Shown in pieces: positions 43,272 through 53,133 of a stretch of 64,000 nucleotides of DNA (positions are counted from its first letter, which is position 1; each line of letters starts with the position of its first letter). The notes beneath the pieces were generated by a model, which was given only the letters and a program-made list of their open reading frames with translations, did no database searches and had not been told where the DNA came from. This stretch comes from Methanococcoides orientis (lineage in GTDB: Archaea; Halobacteriota; Methanosarcinia; Methanosarcinales; Methanosarcinaceae). The DNA is taken from assembly GCF_021184045.1 (NCBI RefSeq), contig NZ_CP073710.1, forward strand, positions 682,001 to 746,000, written 5' to 3'. A program made the position numbers and the translations under genes.

Positions 43272-45527
43272 ATGGTGGATTTTGGAATTGAAGATAGAAA
43301 TGATAATGATCTTTTTTTCAAAGATGATGCTATAGCATTAAATCTTTTTGAACAAAGTCCCATAGGAATGGCTTTTATAAGTCCAAGGGGAAAATGGCTC
43401 AAAGTTAATCCATTTTTATGTAACTTGCTTGGCTACTCAGAATCAGAGCTACTTCAATTAGATTTTCAAAAAATCATACATCCGGATGACCTCAAAGAGA
43501 ATATAACTCATTTGAATAGGATGCTGGATGGAGATATTGATATTTACAAAACTGATAACAGGTACGTCCATAAGGATGGCAACTTGATATGGACAAAGCT
43601 AATTGTCTATCCCTTCAGGGATCAGGAGAATGAACAACTGTATTTCGTGGCTCAGATAGAAGATATAACTGAATACAAATTAGCCGAAAAAGCTCTTGAA
43701 GAGTCTGAAAGAAAGTTCAAAGATCTATTCAATTATTCTCGTGATGCTATAATCATACATGATATGGATTTCAACATTCTGGAAGTTAATGAAAGAGCAT
43801 CTTATTATCTGGGTTATAGCAAGGATGAACTGCTTCAGATGTCAATTTCCAATTTAACCAGTGACGATTGTAGATCACGAATTGCCAGCATCAGTGAGGA
43901 TCTGATCGAGGGGAGATATTCGCATTTTGATTCGATTGCCACCAGAAAGGATGGTTCTGAATTTCTGTATGAAGCAAGTCTACGCTTAATAGATTATCAG
44001 AATAACCCAGCGATTCTGGTGATTGCTCGTGACATCACTGAACGCAAAGAATATGATAATTTATTAAAAGAATCAGAACAAAAGTTCAGGAACCTGTTCG
44101 AGAGTGCTAATGATAGCATATTCATCAATGATCTTGAAGGCAATTTCCTTGAGGTCAATGAGGTAATATGCAAAAATTTGGGTTATACTCGAGAAGAAAT
44201 GATGAGCTTGAATCCCCGGGACTTGATCTCCAAAGAGGATATAGGAAAACTTGCAGGAAGAATAGATGAGCTGAAGAAGAAAGAAAATTCCATATTCGAG
44301 ATAGTACATGTTCGAAAGGATGGATCAACTATCCCAACCGAGACCAGTGCAAAGATCATCGAATATTCAGGCAAAAAGGCCATACTCAGTACAGCCCGGG
44401 ACATTACAAAAAGAAAACGAGCAGAGGAGATGCTCCAGATAAGTGAAGGAAGATATCGCGCCCTGTTCCAGTATAACCACGCTGTGATGCTCATGATCGA
44501 CCCGGATACCAGCGACATCGTGGACGCAAACCCTTCTGCATGCTCATATTATGGCTACAACAGAAAAGAGCTCACACACATGAAGATAACCGATATCAAC
44601 ATGTCTTCAAAAGAGCAAGTCTTCGAAGAGATAAAAAATGCAAGATATGAAAAAAGAAAACAATTTTTCTTCACCCACAGACTGTCCAGCGGGGAAATGC
44701 GCAATGTGGAGGTCTACAGTTGCCCAGTAATGATCAATGAAAAAGAGGTTCTTTACTCGATAATTCACGATATCACTGACCGCAAAAAAGCAGAGGGTGA
44801 GCTTCTCAATGCTAAAATAGAAGCAGAGTCAGCCAATAGGGCCAAGAGTGGGTTCCTTGCCAATATGAGCCATGAGCTGAGAACTCCTTTAAATTCAGTA
44901 ATAGGGTTTTCAGATATACTGTTGACAGAGTCTTTCGGGCCGCTTAATAAAAAGCAATTAAGATATGCAAACAATATCTCTAAAAGCGGCAGACTTCTCC
45001 TGGAACTTATTAATGATATTCTTGATCTCTCAAAAGTAGAATCTGGAAAAATGGAGCTTTACATTGAAGAGTTCCGTATCTCTGATGTAATATATGAGGT
45101 AAAAATGGTTTTGACTCCTCAGGCTTCAGATAAAAACATCGGTATTGTGTATGATATCGCTACAGAACTGAAAACCATAAAAGCTGATAGAACAAAGTTC
45201 AAGCAGATCCTTTTCAACCTTGTGAACAATGCTATAAAGTTCACACCTGAAAATGGTTTTGTCTATGTTAATGTTCAACCTGTAAGAGACAAATTGCAAA
45301 TTAGTGTTAGAGACACGGGCATAGGAATACCAAAAGAAGACCAGGATAAACTATTCCAACCTTTTATACAACTTAGCAATTTCGAATCCAGAGAACAATC
45401 CGGAACCGGTCTGGGACTTTCCATTGTAAAACGATTCGTGGAAATGCACGGAGGTAAAATTTGGGTTGAAAGCGAACCTGGAATTGGTAGTACATTTATC
45501 TTTACAATTCCTCCAAATAATGAGTAA
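43272..45527 (+). CDS. multi-PAS sensor histidine kinase
   Basis: The 751-residue protein has four PAS domains in a row (about 22-142, 145-265, 270-390, 400-510), each ended by a PAC motif such as [39 protein letters not shown] and [13 protein letters not shown]. They are followed by the phospho-acceptor [20 protein letters not shown] and a HATPase with [18 protein letters not shown] and [18 protein letters not shown]. There is no membrane segment. GGTG precedes the ATG. The substrate-binding lipoprotein 228 bp downstream may be linked functionally. Confidence 0.93.
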   Translation: MVDFGIEDRNDNDLFFKDDAIALNLFEQSPIGMAFISPRGKWLKVNPFLCNLLGYSESELLQLDFQKIIHPDDLKENITHLNRMLDGDIDIYKTDNRYVHKDGNLIWTKLIVYPFRDQENEQLYFVAQIEDITEYKLAEKALEESERKFKDLFNYSRDAIIIHDMDFNILEVNERASYYLGYSKDELLQMSISNLTSDDCRSRIASISEDLIEGRYSHFDSIATRKDGSEFLYEASLRLIDYQNNPAILVIARDITERKEYDNLLKESEQKFRNLFESANDSIFINDLEGNFLEVNEVICKNLGYTREEMMSLNPRDLISKEDIGKLAGRIDELKKKENSIFEIVHVRKDGSTIPTETSAKIIEYSGKKAILSTARDITKRKRAEEMLQISEGRYRALFQYNHAVMLMIDPDTSDIVDANPSACSYYGYNRKELTHMKITDINMSSKEQVFEEIKNARYEKRKQFFFTHRLSSGEMRNVEVYSCPVMINEKEVLYSIIHDITDRKKAEGELLNAKIEAESANRAKSGFLANMSHELRTPLNSVIGFSDILLTESFGPLNKKQLRYANNISKSGRLLLELINDILDLSKVESGKMELYIEEFRISDVIYEVKMVLTPQASDKNIGIVYDIATELKTIKADRTKFKQILFNLVNNAIKFTPENGFVYVNVQPVRDKLQISVRDTGIGIPKEDQDKLFQPFIQLSNFESREQSGTGLGLSIVKRFVEMHGGKIWVESEPGIGSTFIFTIPPNNE

Positions 45528-45754
45528 GTCATATTTTTCTAATTTTTTCGAGTTATATACATCCACTACTTATTTTGCAAACAGTACGATTCTACCTCCG
45601 ATAATTACCAAATCTCTCCTCAACTTTGATGATTTATACAAAGACTAAAAAGAGGTTATTTAAAAAACAAAATCCTGATCACTGATCCAAAAGCTAATAA
45701 ATAAAAATCGAAATATATAAATATAGACATTGTGTATTAACTGAATGTGATTTT

Positions 45755-47020
45755 ATGAAAAGAACGGCGCTTTTTTTAATAAGTATACTACTGATGGCAA
45801 CTTTTCTGTCAGGTTGTGTTGAATCGACCGGCGGAGCTACCAGTGAATCTGAGGATATAACAATTGGAGCTCTTTTACCGCTTACAGGAGACCTTTACTC
45901 TATCGGAGAAGCGAGCCAGACAGCACTTGAAGTATCAGCAGATGATATCAACAACTACTTCTCAGGACTTGGTTCCGGAAAGAACGTGAATGTAATTGTA
46001 AAGGATACCGAAAGTGATCCTGAGATGGCTTTAGAGCAGCTCAAGGAACTTGATGAAATGGGGATAACGCTAGTTATCGGTCCACAGTCAAGCAATGAAG
46101 CAGAAGCTGTTCTGGAATATGCAAACGAGAATGGGATAACTCTTCTGAGTACCGCATCAACAGCTTCATCTTTAGCTATTCCTGATGATAATCTTTTCAG
46201 GCTTGTACCTGATGACACTAACCAGGGATTGTCATTGGCTAAATTCATGCAGGAAGATGGCATCAATACTGTGATCCCTATGTACAGGAATGATGTGTGG
46301 GGTAATGGAATCTCTGATGAGGTTCGAAAAAGCTTTGAGGGCCTTGATGGCACAGTGCTTGAGGGAGTTACGTATGAAACAGAAAATGCGGATTTTTCCG
46401 CAGAAGTAGAGTCACTCAATGAAAAGGTAGTAGCGGCCACTTCAGAATACGATGCAGGATCCATAGCTGTGGTCTTGTGTTCCTATGGCGAAGTAACAGA
46501 GATCTTTGCTTTAGCCCGGAACTATCCTGCACTATCAGATGTCAATTGGTATGGAACTGACGGCATAGCGCTGAACAAGAACTTGATCAACGATAATGAT
46601 GCAGCCAGTTTTGCTGCAACAACCAATATCAAGGCATCAATGTACGGTTACATAAGGGAAAATGACAGGTATAAGGAGATAGCACCCAGGATCGAAGAAC
46701 AACTTGGAAGACTTCCTGAGTCTTACGCATTAACAACATATGACGCTCTCTGGATAGCTACATTTGTTGATCTGGATTCAATTCCAAATGACGATGAAAG
46801 TGTAAAAAGGGCAATGAAAACCCTTACAGATTCGCACTTTGGAATAAGCGGATGGACAATACTCGATGAGAACGGAGATCGGAAATACTGGAACTATGAC
46901 ATCTGGACGGTCACTGAAGAAGATGGAAGTTACCAGTGGGAGCTATGCGGCAAGATTATTCTGCCATATGAGGACAATATGCTCATTATGCAGGGTGAAG
47001 AACTTGGCTTTGCTCAATGA
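45755..47020 (+). CDS. substrate-binding lipoprotein, Leu/Ile/Val receptor type
   Basis: The 421-residue protein has a signal peptide with lipobox (LLMATFLSGC) and then the type I periplasmic-binding fold: ITIGALLPLTGDLYSIGEAS, IGPQSSNEAEAVLEYANENG, STASTASSLAIPDDNLFR and later WYGTDGIALNK. These match the family of amino acid and amide receptors of ABC transporters. No permease or ATPase gene follows, so it may act as a sensor partner, perhaps of the kinase upstream, or serve a transporter encoded elsewhere. A terminator follows directly. Confidence 0.9.
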   Translation: MKRTALFLISILLMATFLSGCVESTGGATSESEDITIGALLPLTGDLYSIGEASQTALEVSADDINNYFSGLGSGKNVNVIVKDTESDPEMALEQLKELDEMGITLVIGPQSSNEAEAVLEYANENGITLLSTASTASSLAIPDDNLFRLVPDDTNQGLSLAKFMQEDGINTVIPMYRNDVWGNGISDEVRKSFEGLDGTVLEGVTYETENADFSAEVESLNEKVVAATSEYDAGSIAVVLCSYGEVTEIFALARNYPALSDVNWYGTDGIALNKNLINDNDAASFAATTNIKASMYGYIRENDRYKEIAPRIEEQLGRLPESYALTTYDALWIATFVDLDSIPNDDESVKRAMKTLTDSHFGISGWTILDENGDRKYWNYDIWTVTEEDGSYQWELCGKIILPYEDNMLIMQGEELGFAQ

Positions 47021-47022
47021 AT

Positions 47023-47050
47023 GATGGTGTGTTTCCACCATCTTTTTTTA
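47023..47050 (+). terminator. hairpin and T tract after the binding protein
   Basis: The arms GATGGTG and CACCATC form a 7-bp stem, followed by seven T. It starts 3 bp after the stop codon at 47020. Confidence 0.75.
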
Positions 47051-47217
47051 TTTTTAGTTTATTCCACATATTTGTCAGGCGAAAGGAGTTCTGGCATATG
47101 GAAGCTGAAAAGGCTTATTGTGGGTGATGTTTCGGAGTATAGTAATCTGTGGGGAATGGTCCACACGTATTTTTGATGCTATGCAGTTAAGAGAGTACAA
47201 TCCTGAAACTATGATCA

Positions 47218-47505
47218 TCAATTAAATAATTGGGTTTCCGTAACATGCTTTTCTTTATGAGTAAACTCCTTTTCGAAATCTTCAACCTCTTCTTCCGTGA
47301 CCTCAAAAGAGTCTGATGCGAAAAATTTCCCGGATACCGGCCCTAGGCTTCCTTTGTGGAGTTCCAGTGCCATGAAAGCATCGAAGTTCTCACCGGTAGG
47401 GGTTTGAACGTTATACTCACCGGCATTTGTGAAACCAAACCTCTTATAGTAATCAGGATCGCCAAAGATAAAAAGCCGTTTAGTCTGAATGCTGATGTTA
47501 GAAGA
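47218..47505 (-). pseudogene. GNAT acetyltransferase C-terminal remnant
   Basis: Read on the minus strand from about 47505 to the TGA at 47218, the frame gives RLFIFGDPDYYKRFGFTNAG, then ALELHKGSLGPVSG and a tail ending KHVTETQLFN. The G-D-P-x-Y-Y-x-R-F-G-F block is the C-terminal half of YhbS-like GNAT enzymes. The acetyl-CoA loop that should come before it is absent, since the sequence upstream is the end of msrA. About 90 codons remain. Confidence 0.7.
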
Positions 47506-47529
47506 GGGCAGACGTCTTCTGATCAGAGA

Positions 47530-48036
47530 TCATTTTATGATCTCTCCGCCGGAGGCAGTTTTTTCGAAATATTGCTGGTGGTATTCCTTTGCCCTAAAAA
47601 ATCTTGCAGCAGGACGTATCTCGGTGATTATGTCCTTCTTGAATTTCCCGGATCTCTCTATATCTCTTTTTGAAAGTGTTGCAAGGGACTTCTGCTCATC
47701 GTTATGATAAAAAATAACAGAACCATATTGACCTGTTATTTTTTCCCCTTTCTCATCGGGAACCGTTGGGTTATGCAGTTCCCAGAACAATTCCAGAAGC
47801 TTTTCATAAGGCACAACCTTCGGATCATAAACGATCTGGACAACTTCGAAGTGTCCGGTATCTCCCACACTTACTTCTTCATAGGTGGGATAATCAAGTT
47901 CTCCTCCCATGTAGCCGACTGCAGTCCCGACAACACCCCGAACCCTACGAAAAATGTCTTCTGCTATCCAGAAACTCCCCGCAGCAAAAGTGGCTACCTC
48001 ATATCCTTCGTTCCTTAGCTTCTCAAAAAGCTCCAT
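47530..48036 (-). CDS. msrA: MsrA-like protein without catalytic cysteine
   Basis: The 168-residue protein follows MsrA (peptide methionine-S-sulfoxide reductase) through its whole length: ATFAAGSFWIAEDIFRRVRG, VGYMGGELDYPTYEEVSVGDTGHFEVVQI, ELFWELHNPT and AKEYHQQYFEK. The invariant motif is GCFW; here it is GSFW, so the nucleophilic Cys is Ser21 (codon AGT). The protein has no cysteine at all, so it also lacks resolving cysteines. The Tyr, Glu and Asp that bind the substrate are kept. It either cannot reduce sulfoxide or has another job such as binding oxidised Met. Confidence 0.85.
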   Translation of the reverse strand: MELFEKLRNEGYEVATFAAGSFWIAEDIFRRVRGVVGTAVGYMGGELDYPTYEEVSVGDTGHFEVVQIVYDPKVVPYEKLLELFWELHNPTVPDEKGEKITGQYGSVIFYHNDEQKSLATLSKRDIERSGKFKKDIITEIRPAARFFRAKEYHQQYFEKTASGGEIIK

Positions 48037-48356
48037 TGTACCATCGGTAAATGTAATTCCCCCATTGTCACGTTGGTGAATTCTTTAAGGTCTATTTTGA
48101 GTCCTTAGTTTATAATTGAGTTCTTGGAAGCAATAAATATTGGGTTTGCAGGGAGTTAAAAAAGATTAAAGAAAGGGATATTGTCCCCAGCTAACCTATT
48201 TTTGTCCTTTATACTCTTCATAGTACCTCTATAAGCAATGCTTATCTTCCTGGGCGTGAGCAGCTCCATGTTCCTTGACCATGGCTTCAGCCAGACCCCG
48301 AGTTAACACATATAATATAAATGAAGACAGAGCAATAAATAAGATAGGTGAGTTGT
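48037..48356. other. intergenic region
   Basis: About 320 bp divergent between msrA and the surface protein gene. A TATA-like TATAATATAA lies at 48311-48320. On the minus strand, 48195-48310 has short frames that look weakly protein-like (GLAEAMVKEHGAAHAQEDKH), interrupted by a TAG; this may be a decayed gene end, but I cannot name it. Confidence 0.45.
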
Positions 48357-50333
48357 ATGAAAAGAAATATAATCTTAGTTCTGCTCATTTCCATAACTCT
48401 TTTGACCGGAATGATGGGTACAGGTCTTGCTCTTTCCAATGCGGGAGGGGGAGAATGGAATTTCTCAGAAGAAATGACGATAAAAGAGAACTCTGGCAAG
48501 GATCTAACCAATTACCAGATACAGGTTCTGCTGGATCCTTCAAATTTCGATTTCTCAAAAGCAAACCCGGATGGGTCAGATATCAGATTTTTCATAAATG
48601 ACAGGCAATTGTATCATTGGATCGAAGAGTGGGATGCTGGATCAGAGAGTGCTATAGTATGGATCAAGGTTCCTTCAATTCCCGCTAATGGAATGACAGA
48701 TGTGACAATGCATTATGGAAATCCGGCTGCAACTGGTATTAGCAATGGTGCTTCCACGTTCGATTTCTTTGATGATTTTGTCGAATCGCGCCTAGGCATT
48801 GCGAACTGGAGATCACATACAAATGCCGGAGGAGATATTGAAATTGGCAATGGGATCCTCAGATTGGTAAACCCAGTAAAACACCCCACGGATTTTGCAA
48901 AAATAACTTCCAAGGATGCATTTGGGATAAACTCAATGTTCGTTGTCAAGAGAATGAAGGTTACTACAGGATCCGAACCAATAGGTCCGTTGCTGGAGCA
49001 GGGACTTCTTGATCCGCAAGACGAAAGCGAAAATAGGATAATCCTTCGTACGGAACTCGCCAATGAGAGTAAGGTTTCATGGACTCTTACCAGTGATGAC
49101 GATAAGTTCAAGTCAAGAGACCTGACAAACCTTGGTATTGCGGAGGGGACATGGTATACATCAGGTATTGCATGGTATCAGGACGGTGATTTCAAAAACG
49201 TTTCATGGTTCAAGAACGGAGTAAGAGATACAAGGATGGATTATTCCTATTACATTGAAAATGAAGATGAAACTATAATTGACCACATTCCGGATACTGA
49301 ATTGAAATTATACCTGTATTCAACTACAGCCAGCACCATAAATAATATGGGCTATATGGCTGTGGATTATGCAATTGTACGTAAATATACGCCACAGGAG
49401 CCAACCGTTTTCCTGCCCGGAGAGGTCATTGCGCAAGAGCCTGAGCCCTTGCCGGAAAGTGATGTACAGGTCCCTCAGCCCATTTTAAAAGATATTAATA
49501 TGCCTGCCTCTGAAGCTGGAAAACAAGCAATATTTATCTTTGAGCCTTATTCTGACGACAGATCGATTTCTGTTATAAACGATCTGAAGGACAGTGGCAT
49601 AAACACAGTTTTCCTGAGAACGGACATCAACAATATCTGGAGCTCTGAGAGATTCATAAAATCGGCTCATGAAAATGCCATCACTGTCCATGCAATGATC
49701 CTTGATGAAAAGAAGGACTTCGTGGATGGAAGTGGCGAAAGTTCAATTGAGGCGGTCGAGGCAGTCCTTGATTACAACACGAAATCACTTGCAGGATTTG
49801 ATGGCATATACATAAGCCTGAAAACCTGCGATCCTGCTGAACTGGAACAGGTGTGTCAGGAAAATGAACAGCTTCTGGAAGCCATCCATGAAAGAACAGC
49901 TGGAAATGTATTATTAGTTGCAGGAATTCCGGCATCTTATGACAGATCAGCTATAGAGAACATTACGCCAAATGTTGATCTCTTTGTTCTAATGGCCCAT
50001 GACATGGATGAGCTCGAGCTAACAGCTGAAGAAATAGAGGACTCTGTTGCTTCAAAAATGGGAGAGATCCGAGGAGCTGAAGAATATGCCCTGATCACAG
50101 TTGTCGTAAGCGAAGGATCCGATGATGCAGAAGTCAATGAACTGTTGAACAGTCTATACGCCTACTACTCTGATGATCCCGCATTCCTGGGTGTTTCTCT
50201 TCTAATGCATGAAGACCTTCAAGAAGTCATAGAGGCTTCAGCCCCTGCCGAAGATAAGGGAACACCAGGATTTGAAGCTATATTTGCGATCATTGGTTTG
50301 CTATCGATCGCATATAGACTGAGAAAGCAATGA
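48357..50333 (+). CDS. PGF-CTERM surface protein with DUF2341-like domain
   Basis: From the ATG at 48357, after AGGTGAG, the protein has 658 residues. An N-terminal signal (KRNIILVLLISITLLTGMM) leads to a DUF2341-like domain (about 30-130, with TNYQIQVLLDPSNFDFSKA and MHYGNPAATG), a concanavalin-like region, and a second half (about 390-590) with a TIM-barrel-like series (GINTVFLRTDINNIW, GFDGIYISLKTCDPAELE). The C-terminus is TPGFEAIFAIIGLLSIAYRLRK, the PGF motif, a helix and basic tail recognised by an archaeosortase, which would attach it to lipid at the cell surface. The function is unknown. Confidence 0.87.
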   Translation: MKRNIILVLLISITLLTGMMGTGLALSNAGGGEWNFSEEMTIKENSGKDLTNYQIQVLLDPSNFDFSKANPDGSDIRFFINDRQLYHWIEEWDAGSESAIVWIKVPSIPANGMTDVTMHYGNPAATGISNGASTFDFFDDFVESRLGIANWRSHTNAGGDIEIGNGILRLVNPVKHPTDFAKITSKDAFGINSMFVVKRMKVTTGSEPIGPLLEQGLLDPQDESENRIILRTELANESKVSWTLTSDDDKFKSRDLTNLGIAEGTWYTSGIAWYQDGDFKNVSWFKNGVRDTRMDYSYYIENEDETIIDHIPDTELKLYLYSTTASTINNMGYMAVDYAIVRKYTPQEPTVFLPGEVIAQEPEPLPESDVQVPQPILKDINMPASEAGKQAIFIFEPYSDDRSISVINDLKDSGINTVFLRTDINNIWSSERFIKSAHENAITVHAMILDEKKDFVDGSGESSIEAVEAVLDYNTKSLAGFDGIYISLKTCDPAELEQVCQENEQLLEAIHERTAGNVLLVAGIPASYDRSAIENITPNVDLFVLMAHDMDELELTAEEIEDSVASKMGEIRGAEEYALITVVVSEGSDDAEVNELLNSLYAYYSDDPAFLGVSLLMHEDLQEVIEASAPAEDKGTPGFEAIFAIIGLLSIAYRLRKQ

Positions 50334-50445
50334 GGTCGTTGGGATAATAGGAATAGCTGAAAATGTGGATGGGATGGATATTTGGGGGAGAATCTTCCAA
50401 TTATCCATTCCTTAAGCTTTATTGGAGCAAGAAAGATTAATTACA

Positions 50446-51231
50446 TTACTTCTTTTTATTTGCTCTGCTGTCTCTAACATAAATTTGGATATTGTTTCCA
50501 GAATCATGTAGATCTTGCTTGTTTATCTCGAATAGGTCAATTGCTGTGATAAGATCACTTAGTTTCTTATATCCATAGTTTCTAGAATCAAAATCTGATT
50601 CTCTTTTCATTGCATTTTGGCCAACATTACCCAAATCAGCCCATCCTTCCTCATTGGCAGAGTCTTCAATTGCACTTCTCAACAAATTCACAAGTTTTGT
50701 ATTGCCTTTTAGTTTGTTTTTACTCCACTTTTTACTGCTAGTTGAATTTGTTGTTGCTACTTTCTCTCCTCCACCCTCATCATCTTCCTTTCGAAGGTTT
50801 TCAATATATATGAACTTATTACAGGCGGCTCTAAATGCTTCAGGGGTTTTCTTTTCTCCAAACCCATATACAAAGGAACCGGATTCGCGCAACCGTTGAC
50901 ATAGTTTAGTGTAGTCACTATCACTCGATACAATGCAAAAGCCATCTATGTCTTTAGTATAAAGCAGGTCCATTGCATCGATGATCAATGCACTGTCGGT
51001 TGCATTCTTTTTTGCTGTATAGCAAAATTGCTGTATTGGTTGTATTGAATATGTATGAAGTGTTTCTTTCCAGGGAACAAGCTGGGGACCGGTCCAATCT
51101 CCATAAAGTCGTTTGACATTTGCAACACCATACTTTGCAATTTCATCAAATAACCCTTTTACAATTGATGCCTGAGCATTATCTGCATCTATCAGCACAG
51201 CGAGTTTATTTTGTGATTCATTCTTTTCCAT
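50446..51231 (-). CDS. NYN-domain putative RNase with C-terminal OST-HTH domain
   Basis: The 261-residue protein has a NYN (LabA/DUF88, PIN-like) domain at about 8-145 with the acidic residues Asp15, Asp17 and Asn18 in VLIDADNAQ, Asp79, and Asp104/Asp106 in VSSDSDYTKL; these bind the metal that cuts RNA in relatives. A low-complexity linker (150-175) leads to an OST-HTH/LOTUS domain (178-240, LVNLLRSAIEDSANEEGWAD), which binds RNA or guides protein contacts. The start follows GGGGGAG. Its 5' end lies 14 bp after the unknown gene at 51246, so the two form an operon. Confidence 0.88.
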   Translation of the reverse strand: MEKNESQNKLAVLIDADNAQASIVKGLFDEIAKYGVANVKRLYGDWTGPQLVPWKETLHTYSIQPIQQFCYTAKKNATDSALIIDAMDLLYTKDIDGFCIVSSDSDYTKLCQRLRESGSFVYGFGEKKTPEAFRAACNKFIYIENLRKEDDEGGGEKVATTNSTSSKKWSKNKLKGNTKLVNLLRSAIEDSANEEGWADLGNVGQNAMKRESDFDSRNYGYKKLSDLITAIDLFEINKQDLHDSGNNIQIYVRDSRANKKK

Positions 51232-51245
51232 GTACTCCCCCCAGT

Positions 51246-52895
51246 TTAATATTCGTATGAAAGTGCTTCTCCAAATACATCTTTCAAAATATGCTTGGCC
51301 AACTCAATTCTAAAGAATAAAATAAAATGATCACTTCTATTTGCTCTATCTCTTTTAAGAATATCCAAATAGTCTTTAAATTTTTCTTTAGATATTTCGG
51401 AAAGTTCGTCAAAACCAATGTACAACAATTCAGACCAATTTTCTTTAAGTAGCACGTTTCTAAGATCGTTTTTTAACGTAATTTCTAGATATTTTGGTAT
51501 TTCTGATTCGGTATCAATATATTTGACCAGATTCTTTGTTTCCGGACTAAAGTGATTGTGCAGGATCTTACAAACCGGTTTTTCTGTATCTTTCAGATAT
51601 TCCAGCATTTTTGGAAAGTCTGTGATGCTTTCTAATATCTCTAAAAGCTGTTTCAGAATATCAAACTGGTATGTTATTCCTTGATCATAGAAACTGAACG
51701 AACTTCTTTTAGGAGCATTGTCATCACCAAATAATGATTCAACTGAAAAACTTCTAGTAAAATACATTTCTTTATATTTGTTGAATATTACTGACATGAG
51801 TTCATTTTTTTCAGTTCCATCTACTTTGGTAACGTTTGAAAAGATAATAGTTTCATCAATTAGTTCGTTTTTAGGATATGATCCGGAACTTGCCAGGTCA
51901 CCAATTGTTAAGAACAAAAGCTTTTCCATAACTGGATCGAATGTTCCCGTGAGAATATGTTCATATGGTTTACTATCCCCTAGTTCCCATTTTTCACAAA
52001 GAAATTCTCCGAGGGCTGATGGGGAGCTTTTTATAAGTAATAGGATTGGTGTAATTAGGCAATTCTGTTGCCATTTATTATAGTAGGTTTTTAAGGCACT
52101 ATGGCAGGTCTTCAAACTCGGATATTTCTTAAAAACATCTTCGTTCAGTGATTCTATTTTTGTTATAGATTCGTTGATATTATTGTTATCGAAATCCAGG
52201 ACAGGCATTTTTAACATTATCTGTACTGGATAGAATTGATTTATTTTCAATCCTTTTTCAGAATCAATTCTTTCAATTTTTCTTTGCACATAGATGCTAA
52301 AAGAATCAATGTCCCCATCTGTCATTTCTGCTACAATTTCCGGATATGTTTTACCAGCTTTTATTAGTTTTTCTATAGAGAAATCGGTATAAATTGTTCT
52401 GCTATTAAGATAATCTTTGAATAGGAGAGATGCTTCTGATTCTTCCCAGGAAAAAAGATCAAAGACCTTTTCCGGAATCGCATCTTTCTCATTAAGTGTT
52501 TTTCTTATAAGGTCTTCATTTATTCTTGATTGAATGTAATCGTATCCGAAGATTCGAACTGTATTTTTGATGTCTGAATTATCAAGAACAATTCTTATGA
52601 TCTTCTTAAATGATTTCAGATCAGAGTTCAGATAAAAATACTTGGTTTCATTTTTCTGTCGAGGTGGTTTCCTCATCTCAAAAGAAAATATACCCATCTT
52701 CTCATATTTGTTACATACTTCCTTGGCATGAACTCGGGAAATGGTACCTTCAAGATCCTTTTCAATTTTTGCAGGATATGAATAAAAGTGAGATTCGGTC
52801 GCATTTTCGCTTCCAAGCACATCACTTTCTTTCATAATGAAATAATCAATTACTAACAAATCCTTCTCTGTAATATTATATCTTTTAGACTCCAT
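51246..52895 (-). CDS. unrecognised 549-residue protein with winged-helix-like N-terminus
   Basis: The ATG at 52895 follows GTGGAGGT, which decides the start. The first 110 residues (MESKRYNITEKDLLVIDYFI, then EGTISRVHAKEVCNKYEKMG and KPPRQKNETKYFYL) look like a winged helix with a basic hairpin. The rest (120-549) is mostly helical, charged, without membrane segments, Walker or nuclease motifs that I can see. The base composition is A+T rich like the Hachiman genes. It is the first gene of a two-gene operon with the NYN-OST-HTH protein, and its promoter holds palindromic repeats. I infer a regulatory or sensor role for the NYN partner. Confidence 0.72.
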   Translation of the reverse strand: MESKRYNITEKDLLVIDYFIMKESDVLGSENATESHFYSYPAKIEKDLEGTISRVHAKEVCNKYEKMGIFSFEMRKPPRQKNETKYFYLNSDLKSFKKIIRIVLDNSDIKNTVRIFGYDYIQSRINEDLIRKTLNEKDAIPEKVFDLFSWEESEASLLFKDYLNSRTIYTDFSIEKLIKAGKTYPEIVAEMTDGDIDSFSIYVQRKIERIDSEKGLKINQFYPVQIMLKMPVLDFDNNNINESITKIESLNEDVFKKYPSLKTCHSALKTYYNKWQQNCLITPILLLIKSSPSALGEFLCEKWELGDSKPYEHILTGTFDPVMEKLLFLTIGDLASSGSYPKNELIDETIIFSNVTKVDGTEKNELMSVIFNKYKEMYFTRSFSVESLFGDDNAPKRSSFSFYDQGITYQFDILKQLLEILESITDFPKMLEYLKDTEKPVCKILHNHFSPETKNLVKYIDTESEIPKYLEITLKNDLRNVLLKENWSELLYIGFDELSEISKEKFKDYLDILKRDRANRSDHFILFFRIELAKHILKDVFGEALSYEY

Positions 52896-52942
52896 GTTTG
52901 ACCTCCACTTTGATGAGTTAAGCATCGACACTGGTAAGTAGA

Positions 52943-52973
52943 CTTTACTAGTATATATGCTTTACTAGTAAAG
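52943..52973 (-). promoter_or_regulatory. palindromic operator around a TATA box
   Basis: The string CTTTACTAGTA occurs at 52943-52953 and again at 52960-52970; the second copy extends to the perfect palindrome CTTTACTAGTAAAG. Between them lies a TATATATG, which on the minus strand is a TATA box about 60 bp before the ATG at 52895. Outer CTGGTAA and TTACCA strings add a third layer. A protein bound here would block the promoter of the 549-residue gene; that protein's own winged-helix part is the obvious candidate. Confidence 0.55.
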
Positions 52974-53133
52974 TTAGTTTACCACTAGCATGATATGGGG
53001 ACTGATTGGAGAAATTTGTATTCGTATAGTTGGAGCAGGAACTTGAATTAATTATTTATATCAAAATTTATATTCTAAGTTACAAAGTAATACATATTAT
53101 CTTTATTCTGATACCATTATTGGAAGCTGGAAA

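Noticed and set aside
48195-48310. Minus-strand frame with an internal TAG that could be read as pyrrolysine
   Set aside because: There is no start, no methylamine methyltransferase similarity and the stretch is only about 35 codons long; a decayed gene end is simpler.
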